The translations under genes and the position numbers were made by a program. Positions 42,912 through 51,666 of a DNA stretch of 64,000 nt are shown piece by piece; positions within the stretch are counted from its first letter, which is position 1, and each line of letters opens with the position of its first letter. The notes beneath the pieces were generated by a model. It had not been told where the DNA came from. It saw only the letters and a list, made by a program, of their open reading frames with translations, and did no database searches. This stretch comes from Pseudomonas morbosilactucae. GTDB lineage: Bacteria; Pseudomonadota; Gammaproteobacteria; Pseudomonadales; Pseudomonadaceae. The DNA lies in contig NZ_JALQCW010000030.1 in assembly GCF_023241715.1 (NCBI RefSeq), positions 62,001 through 126,000 on the forward strand. The letters run 5' to 3'.

Positions 42912-43134
42912 AGGTCTCTCCCGTCTTATTGATCTGTTCCTGGCATCGCACCAGCGGTGTCATGGCCAATTCCTTCGGCCGGGCGCAAACGCGCAACGCA
43001 ACGGGGGCAAGCGCGCCCGATGCGGCGAGGCAGAAAGGCTGAAAGGGGTGTTGCAAGGATTGCACCAGTCGTGGCGACCCTCCCTTTAACCTGACCTGAC
43101 GCGTGCGCCGAAAGTTTCGACTTTTTTTGTGAAA

Positions 43135-43154
43135 AAGTGACTGGTGGGTCACTT
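43135..43154. promoter_or_regulatory. Perfect inverted repeat in the glgA upstream region
   Basis: AAGTGAC (43135-43141) and GTCACTT (43148-43154) flank a 6-nt spacer. It lies 224 bp before the glgA start. The symmetric arrangement suits a dimeric regulator, but the factor is unknown. Confidence 0.45.
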
Positions 43155-43337
43155 CGCGAAAATCAGTCTAGGACAGAAGTTAGAGCGGGGCAGGCGAGAT
43201 GGGGCAATTCATTTGAGGGAGACCGGTGACGGTGGAAATCCATCCGACGAAAGGTCAAGCCTGCACCGCTCAGGGGCGAGGCTGTGCAGTCGGTAGCGCG
43301 AAAACGGTGAGGGCACGCAAGGTCTGGGTGCAGAGGG

Positions 43338-43373
43338 AAAAAGCCTGCGCTCAAACATGGTGCAGGCTTTTTT
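43338..43373. terminator. Bidirectional Rho-independent terminator
   Basis: AAAAAGCCTGC (43338-43348) pairs perfectly with GCAGGCTTTTT (43362-43372), loop 13 nt, with T-runs on both strands. It ends the hydroxyacid dehydrogenase transcript (minus) and any plus-strand RNA. Confidence 0.85.
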
Positions 43374-43424
43374 CGCCGCCGCCCTATCATCAACACTGGC
43401 GTTACGGGCGGCGAACGTCAGGGG

Positions 43425-44378
43425 TCAGTTGAGCAGGCGCAACGCTTGCCCGGCGGCCCAGGCTTGCAGGTCTTCGATCATCTGGCCGTAGAACTGCTGA
43501 TAGTTCTGCCGGCTGACATAGCCGACATGGGGTGTGGCCAGCACATTGGGCAGGCGCCGGAAGGGGTGGTCGGCGGGCAGCGGTTCCTCGGCGAACACGT
43601 CGAGGGCCGCGCCGCCCAGACGACCATTTTGCAGGGCATCGATCAGCGCCGCCTCATCGACGATCGGCCCACGGGCGGTGTTCACCAGCAGCGCCTCGGG
43701 CTTCATCCAGCCCAGGGCCTGGGCGTCCACCAGGCCGCGGCTGCGCTCACTGAGCACCAGGTGCACCGAGAGCACGTCGGCCTGCTGGAACAGCTGCTGC
43801 TTGCTGACATAAGTCACCCCGGCCTCGGCGGCGCGCTCGGGCGTGAGGTGTTCACTCCAGGCGATGACCGGCATGCCGAACACCTGGCCAAACTGCGCCA
43901 CACGCTTGCCGATGTTGCCCAGGCCGAGGATGCCCAGGGTCTTGCCATGCAGGTCGCCGCCCAGGCCTTGCTGCCAGCCGCCGTTGCGCAGGGCGTTGGC
44001 CTCGTGCAGCAGGTTGCGGGTCAGGGCCATCAGCAGCGCCCAGGTCAGCTCCGGGGCGGCGTGCTTGTAGCTGTCGGTGCCGCGCACCTGGATCCCCAGC
44101 TCGGCGGCGGTTGCCAGGTCGATGGCGGCGTTGCGCATGCCGCCGGTGAGCAGCAGCTTGAGGCGCGGTAGGCCGCGCAGCAGGGCGGCGTCGAAGGGAG
44201 TGCGTTCGCGCATCAGGCAGATGACTTCAAAGGGTTGCAGGCGCTGGATCAGGGTCGCGGTGTCGGCGGGGTAGTCATGCAGGAAGCTGACCTGGCCAAT
44301 GCTCTGCAGCGCTGACCAGTCCACCACGTCCTCGGCCACCTGCTGCCAATCATCGATTACTGCAATCTGCACACTCAT
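43425..44378 (-). CDS. D-2-hydroxyacid dehydrogenase family protein
   Basis: 317 residues. NAD-dependent oxidoreductase of the 2-hydroxyacid family, cytoplasmic. The cofactor motif is GLGNIG (152-157), with catalytic R236 in NTARGPIVDEAAL, the acidic residue in ALDVFAEEPL (about 260-268) and H284 in ATPHVGYVSR. The substrate pocket cannot be assigned; related proteins act on glycerate, phosphoglycerate or glyoxylate. It is monocistronic: a terminator follows and 117 bp separate it from yqaA. Confidence 0.9.
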   Translation of the reverse strand: MSVQIAVIDDWQQVAEDVVDWSALQSIGQVSFLHDYPADTATLIQRLQPFEVICLMRERTPFDAALLRGLPRLKLLLTGGMRNAAIDLATAAELGIQVRGTDSYKHAAPELTWALLMALTRNLLHEANALRNGGWQQGLGGDLHGKTLGILGLGNIGKRVAQFGQVFGMPVIAWSEHLTPERAAEAGVTYVSKQQLFQQADVLSVHLVLSERSRGLVDAQALGWMKPEALLVNTARGPIVDEAALIDALQNGRLGGAALDVFAEEPLPADHPFRRLPNVLATPHVGYVSRQNYQQFYGQMIEDLQAWAAGQALRLLN

Positions 44379-44495
44379 GGAGGCTCCTGGTTTGGCGGGC
44401 GTTGTCTGGGGCGGCAGGGCGCTGCGCAGCGCCGCTGCGGGTTGCCGCCGAATACTGCGACAGGGCGCCCAGGCGCCGCAAGGGCGAGTGGCGGT

Positions 44496-44933
44496 TCAGC
44501 CCAACCAGCCCAGGGTCATCCAGGCCAGCACGGCATAGCGGGCACCCTTGGCCAGGGTGACGATCAGCAGGAAGCGTTTCAACGGTTCGCCCATCACGCC
44601 CGCCACCAGGGTCAAGGGGTCGCCAATGATCGGCAGCCAGCTCAGCAGCAACGACCAGTGGCCGTAGCGCTGGTAATGCCGGCGGGCGGTGTCCAGGTGC
44701 CGGGGGCTGACCGGGAACCAGCGCCGGTCCTTGAAGTGTTCCAGGCGCTGGCCCAGCCACCAGTTGACCAGCGAGCCGAGCACATTGCCCAGGGTCGCCA
44801 CTAGCAGCAGGAGCCACGGTAGGTAGCTGCCATTGAGCAGCAGGCCCACCAGCACCGCTTCCGATTGCAGCGGCAGCAGGGTGGCGGCGCCGAAGGCCGC
44901 CAGGAACAGGCCGAAGTAAGCGCCGAAGATCAA
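44496..44933 (-). CDS. yqaA: YqaA family membrane protein (SNARE-associated/DedA-like)
   Basis: 145 residues with four hydrophobic helices. The LLPLQSEAVLVGLLLNGSY start, the GNVLGSLVNWWLGQRL motif and LLLSWLPIIGDPLTLVAGVMG match YqaA, a short relative of DedA proteins thought to be membrane transporters or flippases. The start overlaps the DUF411 gene stop (ATGA), so the pair forms an operon. Function is not established for the family. Confidence 0.92.
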   Translation of the reverse strand: MIFGAYFGLFLAAFGAATLLPLQSEAVLVGLLLNGSYLPWLLLLVATLGNVLGSLVNWWLGQRLEHFKDRRWFPVSPRHLDTARRHYQRYGHWSLLLSWLPIIGDPLTLVAGVMGEPLKRFLLIVTLAKGARYAVLAWMTLGWLG

Positions 44934-45379
44934 CGGGCCGGATAGTCCGCGACCACCACATCCTGGCCGTCGCGGGTCAGGCCGATGACTTGGTAGGCAT
45001 CGGCGCCCATGCCGTCCATCTCCATGCCCGGCGAGCCCATGGGCATGCCCGGTGCGGCCACGCCCAGCAGGTCATCGCGCTTGCTCAGGGCCAGCACCTG
45101 GTCGGCGGGCACATGGCCCTCGACGAATTTGCCGTTGATCACGGCGGTGTGGCACGAGGCCAGGCGCGGTGCCACGCCCAGGCGCTGCTTGACCGCACTC
45201 ATGTTGCTTTCGACGTGGTCGTTGACCTGGAAACCGTTGGCCTCCAGGTGTTTGACCCACTGCTTGCAGCAGCCGCAGTTGGCGTCACGGTGGACGTCGA
45301 TGGGGATCAACTCGGCGGCCTGGACCAGGGAGCTGAGGAACAGGGCAGACAAGGCTGCCAGACGCAGTGCGGGTTTCAT
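44930..45379 (-). CDS. DUF411 domain metal-binding periplasmic protein
   Basis: 149 residues. A signal peptide (about 1-21, ending VQAAE) precedes the DUF411 fold with the metal motif DANCGCCKQWVKHLEANGF. A later cysteine in RLASCHTAV and a Met-rich loop (PGMPMGSPGMEMDGMG) add possible copper ligands. DUF411 proteins are often linked to copper handling. The pair with yqaA has no known joint role. The Met-rich loop is an embellishment I cannot place. Confidence 0.9.
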   Translation of the reverse strand: MKPALRLAALSALFLSSLVQAAELIPIDVHRDANCGCCKQWVKHLEANGFQVNDHVESNMSAVKQRLGVAPRLASCHTAVINGKFVEGHVPADQVLALSKRDDLLGVAAPGMPMGSPGMEMDGMGADAYQVIGLTRDGQDVVVADYPAR

Positions 45380-45585
45380 CAGGGTGGCTCTCGTGGTGGG
45401 GGTTCGATGATGCAGAACAGTGGCGCAGACCAGTCGACCTGGGGCCAGCGCTGGGGCCGGGCGCGGGGTATTTTGCCTGTTTTTTCCGCCGCGTCAGGCC
45501 CTGTGTATTGCAAAGTGATGCTGCTGCCTGCCCAAGGTTAATTTGCCCTGGCTGTCAGTTGGCTGAGGGCCGGATGACAGTTTTG

Positions 45586-46041
45586 TCAGCTATCGGGGTG
45601 TTCCAGGCGTTGCTTGAGGTTGTTCAAGGCGCGTTCGGACAGCAGCGCCATGCGCGGACGCAGGCCGCCCAGGTTGAGGTCGGTGTGATAGTTCAGGGTG
45701 CGGCGGAACAGGGTGCCGTCGCCCTGGCGGCGCAACTGGTAGTGGATCGAGCCGTCCACCGGCGCCGAACTGAACAGGGTCTTGAACTCTTTGGGGAACA
45801 CCGCCACCAGCACCCGGTAGCTCATGTCGATTCGCACCCCCAGCAGGTCGACGACCTCGCTGAAGCGGTGCCCGGCGGGCAGGGAGCCGCTGTGGCCGGT
45901 GTCGGCACGTAACGAGCAGGGGTGCCATTCGTGCCAGCGGTCCGGCTGGGTCACGTAGTAGTAGACCGTGTCGATGCTGGCGCCGATGTACAGCTCATTG
46001 ACGATGCGCTCGCCCATCAGATGCGGTTGGCGTTGGCCCAT
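45586..46041 (-). CDS. SRPBCC family protein
   Basis: 151 residues from MGQRQPHLMG, start fixed by AAGGAGG six bases upstream. The N-terminal IGASIDTVYYYVTQPDRWHEWHP is the usual opening helix/strand of SRPBCC (polyketide cyclase-like) domains, which hold a hydrophobic cavity. Central SYRVLVAVF and the final helix ALNNLKQRLE complete the fold. No catalytic residue can be assigned; the ligand is unknown. It is an isolated gene between the DUF411 gene and the chemoreceptor. Confidence 0.85.
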   Translation of the reverse strand: MGQRQPHLMGERIVNELYIGASIDTVYYYVTQPDRWHEWHPCSLRADTGHSGSLPAGHRFSEVVDLLGVRIDMSYRVLVAVFPKEFKTLFSSAPVDGSIHYQLRRQGDGTLFRRTLNYHTDLNLGGLRPRMALLSERALNNLKQRLEHPDS

Positions 46042-46114
46042 GATGCACCTCCTTGTGACCGGAGCATGCAATATAGCTCCACTCCCGCCAGGCGGCGGGC
46101 GTGGAGTTGACCGT

Positions 46115-48109
46115 TCAGCGGACCTTGAAGCGGCCCATCAGCGCACTGACCCGGTTGTTGGCCTGGAGCAGGCTTTGGGTGTTGTTCTGGCTGGCCTGGC
46201 CGGTCTGCACCAGGGCGTCGACCATCTGCCGGATGCTGACCATGCTGCGGTTGATTTCCTCGGTCACCGCGCTTTGTTGCTCGGCGGCCGTGGCGATCTG
46301 GGTGCTCAGGCTGTTGATCTGGCTCACCGAACCGGCCATTTCATCAAGGCCGCTGTTGACCCGCGCCGTGGCATCCGCCGCCGACTGGCAGCTGGCCTGG
46401 GTGTTTTCCATGGCGCTGACCGAGGAACTGACGCCCTGGGTCAGGCGGGTGAGCATCTCGTTGATTTCCGAGGTGCTGGCCTGGGTGCGGGCGGCCAGGG
46501 CCCGCACTTCGTCCGCCACCACGGCAAACCCGCGGCCTTGTTCCCCGGCCCGCGCGGCTTCGATGGCGGCGTTGAGGGCCAAGAGGTTGGTTTGCCCCGC
46601 AATGGCGCCGATCACCCCGAGGATTTCCGTGATGCGCTGGGCGTCTTGCTGCATGGCCTCGACCTTGTGGGTGGCGCTGGCCACTTCGTCGATCAGGGCC
46701 ACCACGCTGCCGGACGCCTCGCCCACCACCACCCGCGAACGCTCGGCGTGTTCGTTGGCGCGCTGGGTAAAGGCCGCGGTTTGCGCTGCGTTGGCCGCCA
46801 CGCTGTCGGCGGTGGCGCTCATCTGGGTGATGGCGGTGACGGTCTGATCGGTTTCCGAGGCATGGCGCACCAGGATCTGCTGGCTCTGCTGCGAAGTCTG
46901 TTGCAACTGCTCCAGGCTGCCGGCCATGGCCTCGGTGGCCTGGGTCACTTCGCCGATCATGTTTTGCAGGTAGGCGATGAAGTGGTTGACCGAGTGGCCG
47001 ATGGCCCCCAGTTCGTCCTCGGCGCGGATGGTGATGCGCCGGGTCAGGTCGGCGTCGCCGGTGGACAGGGCGTCGATGTTGCCTTTGAGGGCCTTCATGC
47101 GTTGCACCAGTTGGCGGATCGCATAGACCTGCAGCAGCACCAGCAGCACGATCATTGGGATCTGCAACAGGCTCAGGGTGCTCAGCACATCGTCGCGCTG
47201 GGCGGTGATCAACTGGGTCGGCAGGGCGGTGGCGAGGAACCAGGGCGAGCCCTCGATGGGCCGCATAAAGAAGGTGCTGGCCACTCCGGCGTTGTCGAAC
47301 TCGACGCGCTGGTGGCCGCTGTCACGGCGCTCCAGGGCGGCCTTGATCTGGGCGATAAAGGGCGAGCCGGCGGCCAGTTCGCTGATGTTTTTCAACACCA
47401 CCGGGCCGTTGATCCGCGAGCTGTTGCTGATGATCTTGCCGTCCGCCTCGACGATCAGCATCTCGGCTTGCAGGTCTTTTTCCTGGCGGGCCACCAGTTC
47501 GTTGAAGAAGCCCAGGGTCACGTCGATGGTGGCCACGCCATAGGGCACGCCGTCGCGGCTGATGGCCATGGCGCAGTTGGTGCGCGGCTCGGCGCTGGCG
47601 TCATCTTTATAGGCCGCGGCCCAGGCGCATTGGCCGCGGGGGCTTTGCAGGCCGCCCTTGTACCAGGACTGGTCGTAATAGTTGGGCGCCGCGTCGCTGT
47701 TCCAGAAGGTGTTGACCACCAGCTTGCCGGAGGCGTCGCGGTGCCAGAAGGTGCTGTGCTTGTTGCGCCCCGGGGTGCGTTGGCCGGGCAGGGGCCAGAT
47801 GCCGCCACCGAAGACTTTCAGCTCGCCGTACTGGTCCACCAGGCCGGGCAGCACCCGGTCGATGCTGTCGCTGTCGAGCAGCGCAATGGTCTGGGTGATG
47901 CTGCGCTGCTGGGCCTGGACCTTGTTCAGCTCGCCCTGGATCCGTTGCGCCACTTCGGCGATGCGGTTGAGGGCCACCTGTTCTTCGGTGTGACGCAGCT
48001 TGGGGGCGACCAATTGGCTGATGCCGACCACCGTCAGCACCAGCATCAAGAGCACGAACAGGACCAGAAAGAGGGTGTAGCGGGCTTGAATGGAGCGAAA
48101 TGCGGGCAT
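46115..48109 (-). CDS. Methyl-accepting chemotaxis protein with dCache-type sensor
   Basis: 664 residues. TM1 at about 11-33, a periplasmic sensor of about 270 residues, TM2 near 310-330, HAMP, then the cytoplasmic signalling domain with the conserved hairpin [20 protein letters not shown]. The periplasmic part has [19 protein letters not shown] and [13 protein letters not shown], typical of dCache_1. The W/Y-rich pocket resembles amine-sensing receptors such as TlpQ/McpU, but this is a low-confidence reading. It ends with MGRFKVR, without the CheR-binding pentapeptide. Signals go to CheA-CheW complexes elsewhere. Confidence 0.94.
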   Translation of the reverse strand: MPAFRSIQARYTLFLVLFVLLMLVLTVVGISQLVAPKLRHTEEQVALNRIAEVAQRIQGELNKVQAQQRSITQTIALLDSDSIDRVLPGLVDQYGELKVFGGGIWPLPGQRTPGRNKHSTFWHRDASGKLVVNTFWNSDAAPNYYDQSWYKGGLQSPRGQCAWAAAYKDDASAEPRTNCAMAISRDGVPYGVATIDVTLGFFNELVARQEKDLQAEMLIVEADGKIISNSSRINGPVVLKNISELAAGSPFIAQIKAALERRDSGHQRVEFDNAGVASTFFMRPIEGSPWFLATALPTQLITAQRDDVLSTLSLLQIPMIVLLVLLQVYAIRQLVQRMKALKGNIDALSTGDADLTRRITIRAEDELGAIGHSVNHFIAYLQNMIGEVTQATEAMAGSLEQLQQTSQQSQQILVRHASETDQTVTAITQMSATADSVAANAAQTAAFTQRANEHAERSRVVVGEASGSVVALIDEVASATHKVEAMQQDAQRITEILGVIGAIAGQTNLLALNAAIEAARAGEQGRGFAVVADEVRALAARTQASTSEINEMLTRLTQGVSSSVSAMENTQASCQSAADATARVNSGLDEMAGSVSQINSLSTQIATAAEQQSAVTEEINRSMVSIRQMVDALVQTGQASQNNTQSLLQANNRVSALMGRFKVR

Positions 48110-48275
48110 GGGACCTGTCCTTACCGAGCGTTTTTATTGTTCGAGGCGCGGAGCCTTGTCAGGGCTGCAACAGGTTGTCGGCGTGGCGGCAGGCGACTTT
48201 AGTACGATCGTGCAAGAAAGTGCTCAAGGGCTTAGTCCTTGCGGGCGCCAGCGTATCGGCGCCGCAAGGGTTGGC

Positions 48276-49271
48276 TCAGATGTCCAGCAGGGCCATCACT
48301 TCCTTGGGGTAACGCTGGCCGGCGGTGGTCTGCGGGGTAAAAATCTGCTCCAGGCTGCGCAGCTCATCAGGGCTGAGGCTGACGTCCAGGGCGGCGACGT
48401 TTTCTTCCAGGTATTTGCGTTGCTTGGTGCCGGGGATCGGAATCAGGTGCTCACCCTGGGCCAGCACCCAGGCCAGGGCCAGTTGCCCGGCGGTGATGCC
48501 TTTGTCGGCCGCCAGCTTTTGCACCTGCTGCACCAGCAACAGGTTCTTGTGGAAGTTTTCGCCCTGGAAGCGCGGGCTGAAACGCCGGTAATCATCGTCG
48601 GCAAAGTCCTCCGGGCGTTGCAGGGCGCCGGTCAGGAAGCCGCGCCCCAGTGGGCTGTAGGGCACAAAGGCGATGCCCAGACGGCGGCAGGTGGCCAGGC
48701 AGCCGTTGTCTTCCTGATCGCGGCTCCACAGCGAATATTCACTTTGCAAGGCGCTGATGGGGTGCACCCGGTGGGCCCGTTCCAGAGTGGCGGCCGAGGC
48801 TTCGCTGAGGCCCAGGTAGCGCACCTTGCCGGCCTGCACCAGTTCGGCCATGGCGCCGACGGTTTCCTCGATGGCCACCTCCGGGTCGATGCGGTGCTGG
48901 TAGTAGAGGTCCAGGGTTTCTACACCCAGGCGGCGCAGGGTGCCGTCGATGGAGGCACGCACGTATTCCGGGCGGCCGTTGACGCCCCGGGCCGCAACAT
49001 CCGTGGCGTCGCGGACAATGCCGAACTTGCTGGCCAGGAACACTTGGTCGCGCTTGCCGCGAATCGCCTGGCCGATCAGTTCCTCGTTGCTGTGGGGGCC
49101 GTACATGTCGGCGGTGTCCAGCAGGTTGATGCCCAGTTCCAGGGCCCGGTGCAGGGTCGCGGTGGCTTCCCGGGTGTCGCCGCCGGTGGTGTAGAAATCG
49201 CTCATGCCCATGCAGCCAAGGCCGATGGCGGAAACGCGGGGGCCGTTCTTGCCGAGTGTGCGGGTGTGCAT
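48276..49271 (-). CDS. Aldo/keto reductase
   Basis: 331 residues. The catalytic tetrad is visible: Asp and Tyr in [16 protein letters not shown], Lys in VFLASKFG, His in LYYQHRID. C-terminal NADPH-binding residues are in [17 protein letters not shown]. This group resembles YajO/Tas-like and IolS-like reductases that act on aldehydes and methylglyoxal. It is divergent from a LysR gene with 118 bp between starts, so it is probably that regulator's target. Natural substrate unknown. Confidence 0.94.
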   Translation of the reverse strand: MHTRTLGKNGPRVSAIGLGCMGMSDFYTTGGDTREATATLHRALELGINLLDTADMYGPHSNEELIGQAIRGKRDQVFLASKFGIVRDATDVAARGVNGRPEYVRASIDGTLRRLGVETLDLYYQHRIDPEVAIEETVGAMAELVQAGKVRYLGLSEASAATLERAHRVHPISALQSEYSLWSRDQEDNGCLATCRRLGIAFVPYSPLGRGFLTGALQRPEDFADDDYRRFSPRFQGENFHKNLLLVQQVQKLAADKGITAGQLALAWVLAQGEHLIPIPGTKQRKYLEENVAALDVSLSPDELRSLEQIFTPQTTAGQRYPKEVMALLDI

Positions 49272-49389
49272 TGTGTGAACTCCGGGGGGTTAAGGTGAGC
49301 CCATTGTTCTACTCGACAAAAACAAGATAAACCGGCTAAAAGCAGTATCACTGTTCGTCATTTCTAAATAATCCCAAGGCCAAGCCGTT

Positions 49390-50310
49390 ATGGACCGCTT
49401 CAACGCCATGCGCGTGTTCACCCGGATCGTCGAGCTGGGCGGCTTTGCCCGGGCCGCCGACAGCCTGCAAATGCCCCGTGCTTCGGTGAGCATCCTGATC
49501 AAGCAACTGGAGGCGCACCTGGGGGTGCAACTCTTGCTGCGCACCACCCGCCAAGTGAGCCTGACTCTGGACGGCGACGCTTATTACCAGCGCTGCGTGC
49601 GCCTGCTGGCGGACCTGGAAGAAACCGAAGCGGCGTTTTCCGTGGCCCGGCACAACCCCCGTGGCACCTTGCGCGTGGACATGCCGGCGGGCATCGGCCG
49701 GTTGCTGGTGATTCCGGCACTGCCGGCGTTTTCTGCCCGCTACCCGCTGATCGAGCTGGAAATCGGTTTGAACGATCGGCCTGTGGAGCTGATTCGCGAA
49801 GGGGTGGATTGTGTGCTGCGGGCCGGCCCGCCCCTGGATGATTCATTGGTCGCCCGGCCCCTGGCGCTGATGCAGCAGGTGACCTGTGCCAGCCCGGCCT
49901 ACCTGGCGCGCCACGGCACGCCGCAGCACCTGGACGAGTTGGCCGGGCATCAGATCGTGGAGTTCTTCTCCAGCGTCACCGGCAAGCGCTACGGGCTGGA
50001 GTTCATGGTGGACGGCGAGGTGCGCGAGATGCCGCTGCCCAAGGGCTTGGCGGTCAACAGCGCGGATGCCTACCTGGCCGCCAGCGAGGCGGGTTATGGG
50101 CTGGTGCAGGCGCCTTATTACCACGTCGCCCGGGCGCTGCGTGACGGCCTGCTGTGCGAGGTGCTGGAGCGGGTGGAGGCGCCGCCCCTGGCGCTGAGTG
50201 CCTTGTATCCGCCGCACCGGCACCTGTCGACCCGGGTGCGGGTGTTCATCGATTGGCTGGTGGAACTGTTTGCCCGGGCGGACACGCCGATGCAGCGACC
50301 ATTGGGCTAA
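49390..50310 (+). CDS. LysR family transcriptional regulator (adjacent to aldo/keto reductase)
   Basis: 306 residues. The N-terminal winged helix reads FTRIVELGGFARAADSLQMP then RASVSILIKQLEAHLGVQLL, and the C-terminal part is the periplasmic-binding-protein-like effector domain. It belongs to the CrgA-like group that opens with MDRFNAMRVF. It is divergent from the aldo/keto reductase, the usual arrangement for control of the neighbour. The effector is unknown. A hairpin terminator follows. Confidence 0.93.
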   Translation: MDRFNAMRVFTRIVELGGFARAADSLQMPRASVSILIKQLEAHLGVQLLLRTTRQVSLTLDGDAYYQRCVRLLADLEETEAAFSVARHNPRGTLRVDMPAGIGRLLVIPALPAFSARYPLIELEIGLNDRPVELIREGVDCVLRAGPPLDDSLVARPLALMQQVTCASPAYLARHGTPQHLDELAGHQIVEFFSSVTGKRYGLEFMVDGEVREMPLPKGLAVNSADAYLAASEAGYGLVQAPYYHVARALRDGLLCEVLERVEAPPLALSALYPPHRHLSTRVRVFIDWLVELFARADTPMQRPLG

Positions 50311-50343
50311 GGCCCGAGGATATGTTTATCGCCCACAGCAAAA

Positions 50344-50362
50344 CGCCCGCAAGGTGCGGGCG
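50344..50362 (+). terminator. Terminator hairpin after the LysR gene
   Basis: CGCCCGC (50344-50350) pairs with GCGGGCG (50356-50362) around AAGGT. TCGT follows; the T-run is short. Confidence 0.7.
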
Positions 50363-50426
50363 TCGTAAGCGTGGTGCCGATTAGCCTGGTCATGAAGGGA
50401 GGAGAGGGCCCCAGGCGGGCGCTCAC

Positions 50427-50612
50427 TCAGCGCCGGTAGTCACCCCGGCCGCCACCGTTGTAATAACCTGGGCCACCGCCGTTGTAATAGCCCGGGCCGC
50501 CGCCGTCATAGTAACGATGGCCGCCGTGCCCGCCACCGTGGGGGAAAATAATGCAGCCGGACAGGGACAGCATGACCAATACGGGAATCAGCAGTGTGAT
50601 TCGACGGAACAT
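50427..50612 (-). CDS. Small Gly/Tyr-rich lipoprotein with tandem repeats
   Basis: 61 residues. The signal peptide ends in the lipobox LSGC (C20 lipidated), then IIFPHGGGHGGHRYY. Three copies of an eight-residue unit close to YYNGGGPG follow, encoded by near-identical 24-bp DNA repeats. It resembles small Gly-rich envelope lipoproteins common in Pseudomonas. The start has no strong ribosome site but the signal and lipobox are clear. Function unknown. Confidence 0.8.
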   Translation of the reverse strand: MFRRITLLIPVLVMLSLSGCIIFPHGGGHGGHRYYDGGGPGYYNGGGPGYYNGGGRGDYRR

Positions 50613-50782
50613 TTCTCAATCCTCAAAGACTCGGGGGTTACTGCAGGTCGCGATGCAGCGAAAAGTCGTTCGCGCCTGTACCATGTGACCCCGTTTGCCC
50701 CGGCTCATCCCCGAATCTCGGTAAGTGCTTGGCATCGTTCTTGATACAAAGCGGATACAATTTCAGGTCCAGGAACCCCGTA

Positions 50783-50971
50783 ATGACCCAGTCACAACGC
50801 TTGAAATACTCGATTCTGATCTCCCTGATGGTGCTGGGGATCATGCTTGGCCTTTCTTACTTGCAGAACCACGGCGTCATCAGCGAACAGCTCTTCCAGT
50901 ACATCGCCATCGGCGTGGCGGTGGTCGTGGTGGTGATCAATGGCGTGATGCGCCGCAAGGTCAAGCCCTGA
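50783..50971 (+). CDS. Small two-helix membrane protein
   Basis: 62 residues starting MTQSQRLKYS behind AGGAACC. Two hydrophobic helices at about 11-26 and 37-54 end in a basic tail (MRRKVKP), which predicts both termini in the cytoplasm. Conserved short proteins of this type are common in Pseudomonas, of unknown function. The stop is 17 bp from the convergent Fur-like gene stop. An upstream ATG at 50729 is possible but lacks a ribosome site. Confidence 0.78.
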   Translation: MTQSQRLKYSILISLMVLGIMLGLSYLQNHGVISEQLFQYIAIGVAVVVVVINGVMRRKVKP

Positions 50972-50988
50972 GCTGACCCTCGGCGGCC

Positions 50989-51369
50989 TCAGGCGCGGCC
51001 GTCGAGTACGGCTGCGGCCTGTTGATGCAGGCTGTAGCTCTTGTCGGAGTTGAGGGTGATCACGCCCTCGCTGCACAGGCGCTTCAAGACTTCGCGCACG
51101 CTCAGGAACGACAGCGGGATATCCAGCTCCAGCAATTGGCTGTGGATGCCGCGTACCCCGAGGGAGCGTTCGCCTTGTTCGGCCGTGAGCAGGGCGTCGA
51201 TGACTTTCAGGCGGATCAGGCTGGTGCGCAGGCCGAAGCTCTTGAGCAAATGCTTGATCCGTTCGTTGCTGGCGCGCTCGGCAGTCTTGCCGAAGACGCT
51301 GGAACCGTTGTTCAAGGAGGGCGTGGATTGCACGCCTTGGCCATCCGATGGCAGTTGCTGGTTGTACAT
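50989..51369 (-). CDS. Fur-like winged-helix protein lacking the metal-binding domain
   Basis: 126 residues. Residues about 38-110 (LLKSFGLRTSLIRLKVIDALL ... LSVREVLKRLCSEGVITLNS) follow the Fur N-terminal winged helix including the recognition helix. The protein stops soon after the wing (YSLHQQAAAVLDGRA), so the Fur dimerisation and metal-binding half with its HHDH and CxxC motifs is absent. Similar Pseudomonas proteins are often labelled Fe2+/Zn2+ uptake regulator. The N-terminal 35 residues are low in conservation. It lies next to pvdQ (divergent starts, 297 bp apart). Confidence 0.8.
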   Translation of the reverse strand: MYNQQLPSDGQGVQSTPSLNNGSSVFGKTAERASNERIKHLLKSFGLRTSLIRLKVIDALLTAEQGERSLGVRGIHSQLLELDIPLSFLSVREVLKRLCSEGVITLNSDKSYSLHQQAAAVLDGRA

Positions 51370-51666
51370 GCAAAAACTCCTTTTCAGAGCCTGATCAGGA
51401 AAATGATGATGGGTGCTCTAGTTATTAGACGAACGAGCACGCCAAATCATGAAGCCGCCGATGTAGAAATTTTGTCGGTTTGATGTCATTGGCAGGTCAG
51501 GGCCAAGTTTTTCAGGGCCCATGGGCGCTAATTTTTTTTCGTTCAGTTCGTCTCTTTGTGCAGGCACGCCCTGGATGAAGCCAGGTGCGACCGCTTCTCC
51601 AGACTGGCGGTAGCGCCCCCCTTGGTCTTCGCCAGTCCTGGTTCGATTTTTTCATCAGGAGTCGGC

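Larger units (their letters stand above)
42912..43424. other. 513-bp intergenic region: glgA leader and a possible plus-strand transcript
   Basis: No protein gene is supported. The left half (42912-43160) is the glgA leader and promoter region with a 7-bp inverted repeat. The right half (43180-43373) has plus-strand sequence that ends in a strong terminator and might encode a small RNA. I could not match it to rnpB, tmRNA, 6S, RsmX/Y/Z or a tRNA. Confidence 0.5.

Noticed and set aside
42856..43152. A minus-strand open frame overlapping the glgA start
   Set aside because: No ribosome site, no homology, and it overlaps the glgA N-terminus out of frame.
43290..43320. A D-loop-like AGTCGGTAGCGC in the glgA upstream gap
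   Set aside because: No acceptor stem or GGTTCGA T-loop can be drawn, so it is not a tRNA.
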